Shown here piece after piece: positions 29,901 through 39,038 of a stretch of DNA of 57,881 nt. The stretch comes from Clostridium ihumii AP5 (GTDB lineage Bacteria; Bacillota; Clostridia; Clostridiales; Clostridiaceae): NCBI RefSeq assembly GCF_000612845.1, contig NZ_CCAT010000047.1, positions 1 through 57,881 of the forward strand, in the 5' to 3' direction. The notes under the pieces were generated by a model. It saw only the letters and a program-made list of their open reading frames with translations, was not told the DNA's origin and did not search any database. The position numbers and the translations under genes are program-made. Positions within the stretch are counted from its first letter, which is position 1. Each line of letters begins with the position of its first letter.

Positions 29901-32900
29901 TAGCAAATAATCCACCTGTAGGATATATACCAAATATGTCAGAGGTTACACTTAGTTATAAACAAAATCCAGATAGTCCAATAATAACAAAGACTGTATA
30001 TTCAAATGTAGTTAAAACTTATGATCCTTATGCACAAGTGAATATAGTTAAAAATGTTGATAAACTATATGCTGCAGTAGGTGAAACTTTAACTTACACA
30101 TTTACAGCAACAAATATGGGAAATGCAACTGCAATAAATACTTTATTTACAGATATTATTCAATCAGAAGCATCATTTGTACAAGGTTCTGTAATTGTAA
30201 ATGGAATAAGTAAACCAAATTATGATCCACAAATAGGATTTACTTTAGGATCAATGGAATATGGTCAAGTTGTAACTATTGAGTTTAAAGTAATAGTAAA
30301 TAGTTTACCAAGTCCAAATACTATAAAGAATAATGCAACAACTTCATTTAGCTATTATGTAGATCCAAATGGTCAGCCAATAACTAAAACTACAACAAGT
30401 AATACAGTAACCACAGTTATAAACACTTATAATGCCACTTTAACTAAAGCAGTAGATAAAGCATATGCAACAATAGGAGATGTTTTAAACTATACAGTTA
30501 TAGCAGCTAATGCCGGTACGGTAACTTTAACTAATGTTAACTTTACAGATATAATACCAGCTGGAGCAACATTCTTATCTGGTTCTGTAGTAGTAGATGG
30601 TGTAAGTAAACCAGATGCAAATCCTAATAATGGTTTTATAATAAGTAATGTTTTACCAGGTGGAAATGTAGTTGTTATGTTTAAAGCAACAGTAACAAGT
30701 GTTCCAACACCACCTAAGATTGACAATAGTGCTCATATTGCATTTAAATATCAATTAAGTCCAACATCACCTTATGTGGATGGAAGCTTAACAAGTAACA
30801 CCGTAACTACAAATATAAATAATATGTCAGTTACTAACACTAAAAGTGTAAATAAAACTTATGCAACAGTAGGTAATGCCATAACCTACACTTCAGTAAT
30901 AGCTAATAATGGTAATGTAAATATAACAAATACAAATTTTATAGACACAGTTCCAACTCATACTACTTTTGTATCAGGATCAGTAAAAATAGATGGAACA
31001 TCATATCCAAATTATGATCCTAATATTGGATTCACATTGGGAACTATAAATTCAAATAAGAATGTTACAGTAACTTTTGATGTTACTGTTGATAGTGTGC
31101 CAAATGATGGATATATAACTAATGCATCTATTATAAATTATCAATATAAAATAGATCCTAATGGACAATATATATCATCTAGTGTAACTAGTAATACTGT
31201 TACAACTTATGTTAACTTAGGTAATTTAACAGTAACTAAATCTGCTAATAGAACTATTGTTAGATTAACAAATATAATAACCTATAGTTTTGTTATAGCA
31301 AATACAGGAAACACTATATTAAAAAATTTATTATTTAAAGATATTGTTCAAACTGAATCTTCATTCAATACAGGTTCTGTATATGTAAATGGTGTTAATA
31401 AATTAAATTATAACCCAAATACAGGATTTGCTTTAGATGATATACCAATAGGACAACAAACTATAGTTAGTTTTGATGTAACAGCTAATTCAATACCAAA
31501 GAATAATGAATTATTAAATAGTGCAGATGTGACTTACTCATATTATGTAGATCCAAATGGAAGTCCTACAACTAATACTAAGACATCTAACACAACTACA
31601 GTATATGTTTATGACACAATAGTATCTGCAAATAAATCTGTAAATAAATCAATAGCAAAAATAAATGACACTCTAATTTTTACAATAGATATAAAGAATG
31701 AAGGAAACACTACGGCTCAACATGCATTCTTTAAAGATATTTTAGATTCAAATATATCTTTTATAACTGATTCTGTATATATAAATGGAAGTCAGAAGAT
31801 AGGATATAATCCAAATATAGGATTTAATCTTGATGATATATTAAGTAACGCAACTACAACAGTAGTATTTTCAGCAAAAATAAATACAAGACCTGCAAAT
31901 AATATAATTTATAACTATGCTACTGTAAATTATGATTATATTGTAGGAGCAGAAGTTATAACAGCTACAATTAATACTAATACAACTGAAACTTATGTTG
32001 CTGCAGGTGAACTTACAGTTACTAAGTCAGTAGATAAGTTATATGCAACAGTAGGAGACAATATAGCATATACAGTATTAGTTCAAAATACTGGTTCAGT
32101 AGATGCAACAAGTTTAAATTTTAAGGATTTAATACCAGATTCAACTTCATTTAATGCTGGAACAGTAGTTGTTGATGGTATCCCACAGCCAGCATTTAAT
32201 CCAAACACAGGATTTAATTTGTCAGATTTAATACCAAATCAATATCATACAATAACATTCAGTATTCATGTTGATTCTCTTCCACAAAGTGGTAAAGTAG
32301 AAAACACTGCGGATGTTACTTTCACTTATAAATTAACACCAACAGATAATCCAGTGACTATTGTAGCTACTTCTAATAAGGTTACAACACTTATTAAGTT
32401 AGGAAATTTAACAGCTACAAAAACAGTAGATAAAGCATATGCAACAATAGGTGATATATTAAACTATACAATAACCATAAATAATACAGGAAATGCTAAT
32501 TGTTTTAATGTATTATTTAAGGATATAGTACAATCAAATGCTAGCTTTATAAATGGATCAGTAAAAATAAATGGAGTGACTTATGGAAGTTATAATCCAA
32601 ATATAGGCTTTAGTTTAGATGATATACCTGGTTATGGAAGTACTGTAGTTACATTTGCTGCAACAGTACAAACATTACCAATGGATTACACTATTTATAA
32701 CTATTCAACAGATAGCTATAATTATTATATTGACCCATCTAATCCACCAATTTCTAAAACTGGAAATAGTAATACAGTAACTACAGTAATAAATATAGGA
32801 TCATTAACAGCTACTAAAGCAGTTAACAAGGCTTATGCCACTATAGGTGATTTAGTCACTTATACAGTAAGTGTAAATAATACAGGTAACACAGTAGCTA

Positions 32901-35062
32901 AAAATGTAAATTTTAGAGATGTTATACCAAATGGATTAACTTTTGTTCAAGGGTCAGTAACAATAAATGGAACATCTTATCCAAGTTATGATCCTTATAC
33001 AAGTTTTAGTTTAGGAAATATAATATCTGGTGATATTGTAGTTGTTAAATTCGATGCAACTGTAACTTCATTACCAACACCTTCATTAGTAAGCAATACA
33101 GCTAATATAAGTTATGTATATCGTATAAATCCTAATGGACCAGATATACCAGGTACAGTGAGCTCTAACACTGTAACAACTCAAATAAATGTAGGATCAT
33201 TAACTCTTAATAAGAGTGTAGATAAAAGTTATGTTACAATGGGAGATGTAATAACTTATACAGTAGTAGTTACTAATACCGGAAATGTAAGGGCAGACAA
33301 TGTAATATTTACAGATAGCTTACAATCTGATGTAACATTTAATGGAGGTTCTGTAAAAATTAATGGTGTAACTCAGCCAGATTATGATCCAAACGTAGGA
33401 TTTAGTTTAGGGAATATAGAAACATTAAATTATGTTACAGTAGTATTTACAGCTACAGTTATAGCAAATCCAACTCATTCATCAGTATTAAACTATGCAT
33501 TAGGAACATTTTCATATAAGGTAAATCCTAATGAACAATATTATAGTAAAACTGCGCAATCAAATACAGTATCTACTATAATAATAATGCCTAGTTTAAC
33601 TGCAACAAAAACTGTTGACAAGATTTATTCAACACTACAAGGTGTTTTGAATTATGGAGTATTAGTTAAGAATACAGGAAATACAAGTATTTCAGATATG
33701 TTCTTTACAGACTTTTTATCAAATGGTGCGTTGTTTAAAGCAGGAACAGTAACAATAGATGGAGTAAGTTATCCAAGTTATGATCCAACAGTAGGATTTA
33801 ATTTACCAAATAGCCTTTTAGCAGGAGTGACTTCCTTAGTTCAATTCCAAGCTATAATAAATACACTTCCAGCACCACCACAAGTAACAAACTATGCTAT
33901 ATCAAATGGAGTATATCATGTAGATCCACAAGGACCAACTTATCCAATAACTGCAACATCAAACACTGTAACCACTAATGTTAATATAGGAAGTTTATCA
34001 AATACTAAAACTGTAGATAAGATGTATGCAAAAGTTAATGATACAGTGACTTACACTTCAACAATAGTGAATACAGGAAATGTGAATGCAACTAATTTAT
34101 TCTTTAGCGATATATTACAATCTGAATTAACTTATATATCTGGAACAGTAAGTATAAATGGTGTAGTATATCCATCATTAGACCCAACAGTTGGGTTTGA
34201 ATTATCAAATTTAGCTCCAGGTCAAAGTGTAATTGTAGCATTTAATGCTAAGATAAATGCATTACCAACCCAAGCATATGTAAATAATAATTCTTTAGTT
34301 CAATTTAGTTATAAGATAGATCCAAGTGGATCAGTAACAACAACAACTCAAACAAGTAATACTGTAACAACAAATGTAGTTTTAGGTAAGTTAAATGTAG
34401 TTAAAACAGTAGATAAATCAATAGCAACAATAGGAGATGAATTAACTTACACAATAACATTAACAAACGTAGGAAATGTTATTGATAATAATGTATTCTT
34501 CCAGGATACACCATCAATTGGAGTAAGTTTTAAGGCTGGATCTGTGAAGATTAATAATGTGTCTCAGCCAACCTATAACCCAACTACAGGATTTAATATA
34601 GGTGATATAGGAATAGGTAATGTAGTTACAGTATCATTTGTAGTCACAGTAATTTCAGTACCAGCAACAAATCAAGTAACAAACCAAGCTGTTGTCACAT
34701 TTGAATTTGTGGTAGATCCAAAACAACCACCATATAGTCAAACAACTTATTCTAATATTGTTATAACTAATATAGCATATGGTAATTTAAGTGTAACAAA
34801 AGCAGTAAATAAACAATATGCAACTATAGGTGAACAATTAACCTATACAGTTACAGTTACAAATATAGGCAATGTAGATGCGACAAATGTTGTATTCTTA
34901 GATCAAACTCCTCATAATTCAACATTTGTATTAGGTTCAGTAACTGTAAATGGAGTATCATATCCAGATTATAATCCTTCAGCAGGATTTAGTTTAAATA
35001 CAATGACACCAGGCCAAATTATAACAGTAGTTTATAAAGTTCAAGTTATAGATTTATGTTAA
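26984..35062 (+). CDS. Giant DUF11-repeat protein, about 18 repeats
   Basis: The true start is ATG 26984, 7 nt after AGGAGG; an in-frame ATG at 26948 has no such site. The 2692-residue product has an N-terminal domain of about 350 residues (AELVWYS, WSLSVVYRN, NGVPLNGVEI), known from other clostridial DUF11 proteins. Some 18 repeats of about 130 residues follow, each with TK.VDK.YA..GD, TYT, NTGN, FV.GSV.INGV, Y.P..GF.LG and a closing TVTF.V strand. There is no signal peptide, sorting signal or membrane segment. The last repeat stops right after the TVVYKVQVID strand and ends in Cys. Such modules make stiff fibres on surfaces; context with SPOCS genes suggests the spore exterior. Function is inferred. 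Confidence 0.8.
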   Translation: MALIQRFSAIDKAMLVATGNSFMVCGSSTEPVVNTSDLIKPDGSTTRDWTQAGSTAHLNILTNSTILYAELVWYSTVKSNVSGATDLRSIQDNPVSFTTSKGTYQITPQYTDSYTSNSGTIDRYRGADVTNYVQAALSGNYTVSNVPISIPNTGLSNSRGGWSLSVVYRNNAFLPQKVIYNSGIAVATPDTPLQTTITGFTTSSSQSSLKGNVFMACANGVPLNGVEIVSAGPSFAELSNIGNIVNSPNPNPGTAPNNPGNSFFSGVINVADPLNSSNGLLNVNGTNGNNNNDGFVPIQKLGGRNKWDITNVDISQTLVTNQTILAGQITEGSVGDGVQLVALGTQVLAKAPNIIATLDAYDIDGDNEYNAEVGEVLVYAVQVKNDGDIQASNVILSATINSATTFIPGSVTINGVSNPTANIINGINIGTVDAKAVKNVLFSVRINSVPTGGLLHQFVNYNYQFISGIDTITNYGKTNTMDVIVQDGLLAITKAASKTTMSVNEIVTYTINISNVGTELSKDVFFQDKIDASCSFVTGTVVIDGTNYSDYDPVVGFSLPNLSVGASTEIVFQFKVISLPASTKVTNVSFITFGYIFNQYGYERKRTIASNVTSIQIQYVDVIGERCNNNNYPKVGDTVTYNLALTNIGNIPASNVQVLEPTIPGASFVTGSVKVNGTSEPVLNPFDGFTLQAPINPQQTTNVEYKVLINSINPADLIENIANIPFKYQISPGGTVINGEKDSNKVDTIANYVCMNTVKSVDKSYAEIGNTLYYKVYVSNNGNINATNTVFLDVIQSEASFVSGSVAINGIPYPSYDPNQGFTLGTVCADDTIEVTFAAKVNTLPNPNIIYNSSSLVYSYKPDPNGSTISNTIFSNTVQTVINKAQYSVVKTVDKTYAQVGDFLVYTTTIQNTGTVPLTNMKFADFTGIYLSFYEGSVYIDGVNYPELNPDNQFPLPNMNPGDTTTVVFGVSIANNPPVGYIPNMSEVTLSYKQNPDSPIITKTVYSNVVKTYDPYAQVNIVKNVDKLYAAVGETLTYTFTATNMGNATAINTLFTDIIQSEASFVQGSVIVNGISKPNYDPQIGFTLGSMEYGQVVTIEFKVIVNSLPSPNTIKNNATTSFSYYVDPNGQPITKTTTSNTVTTVINTYNATLTKAVDKAYATIGDVLNYTVIAANAGTVTLTNVNFTDIIPAGATFLSGSVVVDGVSKPDANPNNGFIISNVLPGGNVVVMFKATVTSVPTPPKIDNSAHIAFKYQLSPTSPYVDGSLTSNTVTTNINNMSVTNTKSVNKTYATVGNAITYTSVIANNGNVNITNTNFIDTVPTHTTFVSGSVKIDGTSYPNYDPNIGFTLGTINSNKNVTVTFDVTVDSVPNDGYITNASIINYQYKIDPNGQYISSSVTSNTVTTYVNLGNLTVTKSANRTIVRLTNIITYSFVIANTGNTILKNLLFKDIVQTESSFNTGSVYVNGVNKLNYNPNTGFALDDIPIGQQTIVSFDVTANSIPKNNELLNSADVTYSYYVDPNGSPTTNTKTSNTTTVYVYDTIVSANKSVNKSIAKINDTLIFTIDIKNEGNTTAQHAFFKDILDSNISFITDSVYINGSQKIGYNPNIGFNLDDILSNATTTVVFSAKINTRPANNIIYNYATVNYDYIVGAEVITATINTNTTETYVAAGELTVTKSVDKLYATVGDNIAYTVLVQNTGSVDATSLNFKDLIPDSTSFNAGTVVVDGIPQPAFNPNTGFNLSDLIPNQYHTITFSIHVDSLPQSGKVENTADVTFTYKLTPTDNPVTIVATSNKVTTLIKLGNLTATKTVDKAYATIGDILNYTITINNTGNANCFNVLFKDIVQSNASFINGSVKINGVTYGSYNPNIGFSLDDIPGYGSTVVTFAATVQTLPMDYTIYNYSTDSYNYYIDPSNPPISKTGNSNTVTTVINIGSLTATKAVNKAYATIGDLVTYTVSVNNTGNTVAKNVNFRDVIPNGLTFVQGSVTINGTSYPSYDPYTSFSLGNIISGDIVVVKFDATVTSLPTPSLVSNTANISYVYRINPNGPDIPGTVSSNTVTTQINVGSLTLNKSVDKSYVTMGDVITYTVVVTNTGNVRADNVIFTDSLQSDVTFNGGSVKINGVTQPDYDPNVGFSLGNIETLNYVTVVFTATVIANPTHSSVLNYALGTFSYKVNPNEQYYSKTAQSNTVSTIIIMPSLTATKTVDKIYSTLQGVLNYGVLVKNTGNTSISDMFFTDFLSNGALFKAGTVTIDGVSYPSYDPTVGFNLPNSLLAGVTSLVQFQAIINTLPAPPQVTNYAISNGVYHVDPQGPTYPITATSNTVTTNVNIGSLSNTKTVDKMYAKVNDTVTYTSTIVNTGNVNATNLFFSDILQSELTYISGTVSINGVVYPSLDPTVGFELSNLAPGQSVIVAFNAKINALPTQAYVNNNSLVQFSYKIDPSGSVTTTTQTSNTVTTNVVLGKLNVVKTVDKSIATIGDELTYTITLTNVGNVIDNNVFFQDTPSIGVSFKAGSVKINNVSQPTYNPTTGFNIGDIGIGNVVTVSFVVTVISVPATNQVTNQAVVTFEFVVDPKQPPYSQTTYSNIVITNIAYGNLSVTKAVNKQYATIGEQLTYTVTVTNIGNVDATNVVFLDQTPHNSTFVLGSVTVNGVSYPDYNPSAGFSLNTMTPGQIITVVYKVQVIDLC

Positions 35063-35085
35063 ATTTAACTTTTAATTAGAAATAT

Positions 35086-35116
35086 GCTCCCTTAAGTTAT
35101 TAAGGGGGCTTTTTTA
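35086..35116 (+). terminator. Terminator of the giant repeat gene
   Basis: A 10-bp stem (GCTCCCTTAA with TTAAGGGGGC, one T-G pair), a 4-nt loop and six Ts. Confidence 0.9.
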
Positions 35117-35267
35117 TGTAATAAATAAATGATTAAAGAATAAATTTAATTATGAACAATAATATGTATGATTCTAAATTGAAATTAAAAAATATTGTTA
35201 CTTAAATTTGAAATTATTACGATTTATAAACTATTTCAATATGAGGTAAGTAGAATGGAGGTATTTA

Positions 35268-36479
35268 ATGAACACTTATAAAGAAATGAATGATGCTTTA
35301 ATTGTAGAATATATCAAAGAGTTGGGTATTTTCCCAGAAAACCATGAAATTGTTAGTAAAGAAATTGGTGATGGAAATTTAAATTATGTGTTTAGAGTAA
35401 GAGATTTAAATACAAATGAAACAATAATTGTTAAGCAAGCATTACCTTATTTAAAAATAGCAGGAGATGGTTGGAAATTAACATTAGATAGAAATAGAAT
35501 TGAATATGAAGCAATAAAATGTCAAAATTCAGTTTGTGAAGGTACTGTTCCAAAAGTATATCATCATGATAATATATATGCACTAACTGTTATGGAAGAT
35601 TTAAAAAATATGATTATTTTAAGAAGAGGTCTTATGGGTATGCAAAAATATCCTAACTTTCCAAAACAAATAGGTAAATTTATGGCTAGAAACTTATTTT
35701 TAACATCTGACTTTGGAATGGGACCGATGGAAAAGAAAAAAAACATGAAAAAGTTCATAAGTCCAGAACTTTGTGATATAACTGAAAGATTAGTTTTTAC
35801 AAATCCTTATATGGATGCTAAAGATAATAAAATTAATGAAAATATTAAGGATTTTGTTGTAAGTGAGATATGGAATTCAAATAAACTTAGACTTGAAACA
35901 GCTAAGTTAAAAACAATATTTATGACTAAGTCAGAAGCATTACTGCATGGAGATTTGCACACAGGTTCTATTTTTATAGATGAAAGTAAATCTGTTGTTT
36001 TTGATGCAGAGTTTGCATTTTATGGACCATATAGTTATGATATAGGATTATTATTTGCCAACATATTACTAAATTATGTATCTTGGGAAGGAAGAATGGA
36101 CAAGTCTAAAAATGAAATAATAAGTTATAGAAAATATCTATTAGATTTATGTACTGAAATATGGGAAGAATTTTTGGCAAATTTAAATTATTTATGGAAC
36201 AATGAATCTAAGGATGTAATAACTGAAATTGATAGATATGAAGAAGAGTATATAAAAAATTTATTACATGAAACTATTGGATTTTGCTCATGTGAAATTA
36301 TGAGAAGAATTATAGGAATGGCACATGTCCAAGATTTAGATGAAATAGAAGACTTAAAACTTAGAGCTAAAGCACAAATATTAGGACTTAAGATAGCTAA
36401 AAAATTAATTCTTACTAGAAATGAAATTAATTCTTTTAGTGAATTTATAAATTATATAGGGTTCCAAGCTGAAAAATGA
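35268..36479 (+). CDS. mtnK: 5-methylthioribose / 5-deoxyribose kinase
   Basis: The 403-residue protein-kinase-fold enzyme phosphorylates methylthioribose (or 5-deoxyribose) at C1 with ATP. It shows the lead Gly-rich region (IGDGNLNYVFRV, about 27-38), the catalytic loop LLHGDLHTGSIF (about 226) and the metal-binding segment FDAEFAFYGPYSYD (family usually DPEF). GGAGG lies before ATG. The gene runs into mobile element E5: codons from 36456 on (IGFQAEK and stop) derive from the element terminus, so the native C-terminus has been replaced by seven residues. The normal size (about 400) suggests the enzyme still works. mtnA and an aldolase gene follow after an insertion-filled gap. Confidence 0.88.
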   Translation: MNTYKEMNDALIVEYIKELGIFPENHEIVSKEIGDGNLNYVFRVRDLNTNETIIVKQALPYLKIAGDGWKLTLDRNRIEYEAIKCQNSVCEGTVPKVYHHDNIYALTVMEDLKNMIILRRGLMGMQKYPNFPKQIGKFMARNLFLTSDFGMGPMEKKKNMKKFISPELCDITERLVFTNPYMDAKDNKINENIKDFVVSEIWNSNKLRLETAKLKTIFMTKSEALLHGDLHTGSIFIDESKSVVFDAEFAFYGPYSYDIGLLFANILLNYVSWEGRMDKSKNEIISYRKYLLDLCTEIWEEFLANLNYLWNNESKDVITEIDRYEEEYIKNLLHETIGFCSCEIMRRIIGMAHVQDLDEIEDLKLRAKAQILGLKIAKKLILTRNEINSFSEFINYIGFQAEK

Positions 36480-36961
36480 AATTATTCAAATATTAAATGA
36501 GAATAGTAGTAGTAAAGGAAACAGAAATTATTTAAAACGTTATTCATAAAAATTTCAAAGAAACTCTAATAAATTTGCCATTTTATTTCCAAGACTAAAC
36601 GGCTATAAGTGAACTAAATTAAGAGCTATGTAATTAAATTCTAGCCTATTTTTCATAACTCTTCGTCAGCAATTCACATTAATAAAATTCAATTATTGAT
36701 GTGAATTACTTCCTTGATTTATAAAAAATATACATTGAATTTTAAATTACATATTTCTAAATTTAGTTCACACGACGTCCTGTCTAGGCAGTCGCTGAAC
36801 CCGTCCTTGGGTTCAGGTCTTGAAAATAAAAAACAAATTAATAAGAGTTTCTAAATCAATTTTTAAAGAAATACTAATTTAAATAATTCCTGTTTCTTGA
36901 TGAAATAAAAAAAGTTTTTCAATTGAGAAAGATGTTATTTTAAATTTGAACTTGGAATATA
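36455..36961 (+). mobile_element. MITE-like element E5 (about 507 bp)
   Basis: It starts with TATAGGGTTCCAAGCTG inside the 3' end of mtnK and ends near CTTGGAA-TATA (36951-36961), the standard right end minus CCC. Positions 36728-36945 repeat 1-215 (element E1) in the same orientation, nearly identical. It includes the GC-rich core with a perfect 8-bp hairpin (36795-36816) and another inverted repeat (AATTCACAT..ATGTGAATT, about 36672-36707). It has no protein-coding capacity apart from the last mtnK codons. Confidence 0.7.
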
Positions 36962-37200
36962 GGAATAGAAGATGGAAAATGAAATTATTATCATTTTAAA
37001 GTATATTTACTATTAAAACTATATTTAGTAAGAATATTATAATGGTGAATTTATTCTCGAAAATGAGTTTTTACGGATAAATATTATATTAATTTTATTT
37101 GAAGCACAAATAAAACATTGTAGCAGGGATATTCGCCATAATTGATAATTGTGAACTGTTTCCAAATAGAAAACTAGGAATTATATATAATAAAGTCTCA
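36962..37200 (+). mobile_element. Degenerate E3-like fragment E7
   Basis: About 37015-37160 matches the middle of E3 (6590-6780) in opposite orientation, for example TAGTAAGAATATTAT, GGATAAATATTATA and ACAAATAAAACATTGTAG. It lacks clean TATAGGG termini, so its borders are uncertain. Together with E5 it fills the 766-bp gap between mtnK and mtnA. Confidence 0.55.
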
Positions 37201-37245
37201 GGGAGGGGCAATAAATAGTGAATTTAAAAAATAGGGGGATTTTAT

Positions 37246-38301
37246 ATGGAGGAAGATCTATTATCTATTAAATGGGATGAGAAAAAAGATGAATTAATTT
37301 TATTAGATCAAACAAAGTTACCAAATGAAATTGAATATATAAATTATAATTCAGTAGAAGGTGTGTACTCTTCAATAAAGAATATGATAGTTAGAGGGGC
37401 ACCAGCTATAGGGGTTACTGCTGGATATGGAATGTATTTTGCAGCAAAGAAAGCTACAGAAAATTCTTTTGAAGATTTCTATTTAGAAATTAAAAAAGAT
37501 GCTGACTATTTAAATTCAAGTAGACCAACTGCTGTAAATCTCTCATGGGCAGTTAATAGAATGCTTAAGAAGGCTAAAGAATCAAAAGGAATGCCTATAA
37601 AAGATATAAAAATAGCACTAAGAAATGAAGCTAAGACAATTCATGAAGAGGATATAGAAATATGCAAAGCTATTGGAGAAAATCTACTTACACTATTAAA
37701 GGATGGTATGGGAATATTAACTCACTGTAATGCTGGGCAACTTGCAACTTCAAAATATGGTACGGCAACAGCACCAATGTATCTTGCAAAGAAAAAGGGG
37801 TGGAATTTAAAAGTATATTCAGATGAGACAAGGCCAAGACTACAAGGTTCTACATTAACAGCATTAGAACTTAATATGGCAGGGATAGATGTAACAACCA
37901 TTACAGATAATATGGCGGCAGTAGTTATGGCGGAGGGGAAAATAAATGCAGTTATAGTTGGATGTGATAGAATAGCCGCTAATGGCGATACTGCAAATAA
38001 AATTGGAACATATGGTGTGTCTATATTAGCTAAGTACTTTAATATTCCAATGTATATTGCAGCACCAACACCAAGCATAGACTTAAACACTGCAACTGGG
38101 AAAGACATTCCTATAGAAGAAAGAGATCCTAAAGAAGTTACATGTAGATTTGGTGTTTGGACAGCTCCTAAAGATGTAAAAGTATATAATCCATCATTTG
38201 ATGTAACAGAAAATAAAAATATAACAGCTATTGTAACAGAAAAAGGAATTGTATATCCTCCTTTTGACGAAAACTTATACAAATTATTAAATAATAAATA
38301 A
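37246..38301 (+). CDS. mtnA: S-methyl-5-thioribose-1-phosphate isomerase
   Basis: The 351-residue enzyme of the eIF2B-alpha-like fold isomerises (methylthio)ribose 1-phosphate to the ribulose 1-phosphate form. It has the [13 protein letters not shown] motif (about 50), the catalytic Cys161 in HCNAGQLAT, and the catalytic Asp241 in [26 protein letters not shown] lies before ATG 37246. It acts after MtnK and before the class II aldolase encoded 28 bp downstream. Its separation from mtnK by 766 bp of repeat elements looks secondary. Confidence 0.93.
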   Translation: MEEDLLSIKWDEKKDELILLDQTKLPNEIEYINYNSVEGVYSSIKNMIVRGAPAIGVTAGYGMYFAAKKATENSFEDFYLEIKKDADYLNSSRPTAVNLSWAVNRMLKKAKESKGMPIKDIKIALRNEAKTIHEEDIEICKAIGENLLTLLKDGMGILTHCNAGQLATSKYGTATAPMYLAKKKGWNLKVYSDETRPRLQGSTLTALELNMAGIDVTTITDNMAAVVMAEGKINAVIVGCDRIAANGDTANKIGTYGVSILAKYFNIPMYIAAPTPSIDLNTATGKDIPIEERDPKEVTCRFGVWTAPKDVKVYNPSFDVTENKNITAIVTEKGIVYPPFDENLYKLLNNK

Positions 38302-38329
38302 GGGTAATTTAAGTAAAAGGGGTAAAGCT

Positions 38330-38989
38330 ATGTTAGAAGATTTGAAAAGAAAATTAGTAAAAATAGCTAAAGAGGCAGATGAAGCTGGTTTATGTAAACA
38401 TAAATCAGGAAACTTTAGTATAAGAGATGAAAAATCAGGATATATTTTAGTAACACCCTCAGCTGTTTCAAGAGAAGAATTAACTGAAAATCATATATGT
38501 GTAGTAGATATGAATTTAAATTTATTAGAAGTAAATGAAAAAGTAAGACCAACTAGTGAGTTGCTAATGCATATAGAGACATATAAATGTAGAAAGGATG
38601 TAAAAGCTATAGTGCATACACACTCAAAATTTGCTACAGCATTTTCTGTTTTAAACAAGGAAATTCCACCTATAGTATATGAAATTGTCAATGTTATTGG
38701 AGGTAGTGGAAGAATAAAAGTAGCGCCATATAAAAGGCCTGGAACACCAGAACTTGCTAAAAGTATTATAGAGATAATAAAAAAAGATAATGCATGCTTA
38801 ATGGCACATCATGGTGTGATTACAGTTTCAGAGAAAGATATTGAGGATGCATACTTAAAAGCTGCATATGTAGAAGAAATTGCAGAAATATATTACCGAA
38901 CACTTCAAATAAACAAAGGACAAGAACCAGAATTAATACCTAAAGAAGAACTTGGAGTTTGGAAGTATCCAGCTGAAGTAAATTATTAA
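38330..38989 (+). CDS. Class II aldolase (5-(methylthio/deoxy)ribulose-1-phosphate aldolase type)
   Basis: The 219-residue zinc aldolase is related to L-fuculose-phosphate aldolase. GNFSIR near 27, the catalytic Glu in TSELLMH near 76, metal ligands in HTHS near 94-97 and a third His in AHHGV near 159 are visible. Next to mtnK and mtnA it most likely cleaves 5-methylthioribulose- or 5-deoxyribulose-1-phosphate into DHAP and an aldehyde (the DHAP shunt). MtnB is a dehydratase of the same superfamily, so the reaction is inferred from context and from the absence of mtnW/X/C/D genes here. It is translationally close to mtnA. Confidence 0.75.
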   Translation: MLEDLKRKLVKIAKEADEAGLCKHKSGNFSIRDEKSGYILVTPSAVSREELTENHICVVDMNLNLLEVNEKVRPTSELLMHIETYKCRKDVKAIVHTHSKFATAFSVLNKEIPPIVYEIVNVIGGSGRIKVAPYKRPGTPELAKSIIEIIKKDNACLMAHHGVITVSEKDIEDAYLKAAYVEEIAEIYYRTLQINKGQEPELIPKEELGVWKYPAEVNY

Positions 38990-39005
38990 AGTGAAAATAA
39001 ATTTT

Positions 39006-39038
39006 AAAAATTCCACAATTATTAGTGGAATTTTTTTT
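39006..39038 (+). terminator. Terminator of the salvage operon
   Basis: AAAAATTCCAC pairs with GTGGAATTTTT over an 8-nt loop, followed by a T run. Confidence 0.88.

Noticed and set aside
28040-35062. Regularly spaced similar DNA segments suggesting a CRISPR-like or satellite array
   Set aside because: The period is about 390 bp in one continuous reading frame and corresponds to DUF11 protein domains.
37722-38282. Long - strand ORF of 186 codons
   Set aside because: It lies antisense within mtnA, whose active-site motifs are all present; the reverse frame is open only because of codon bias.
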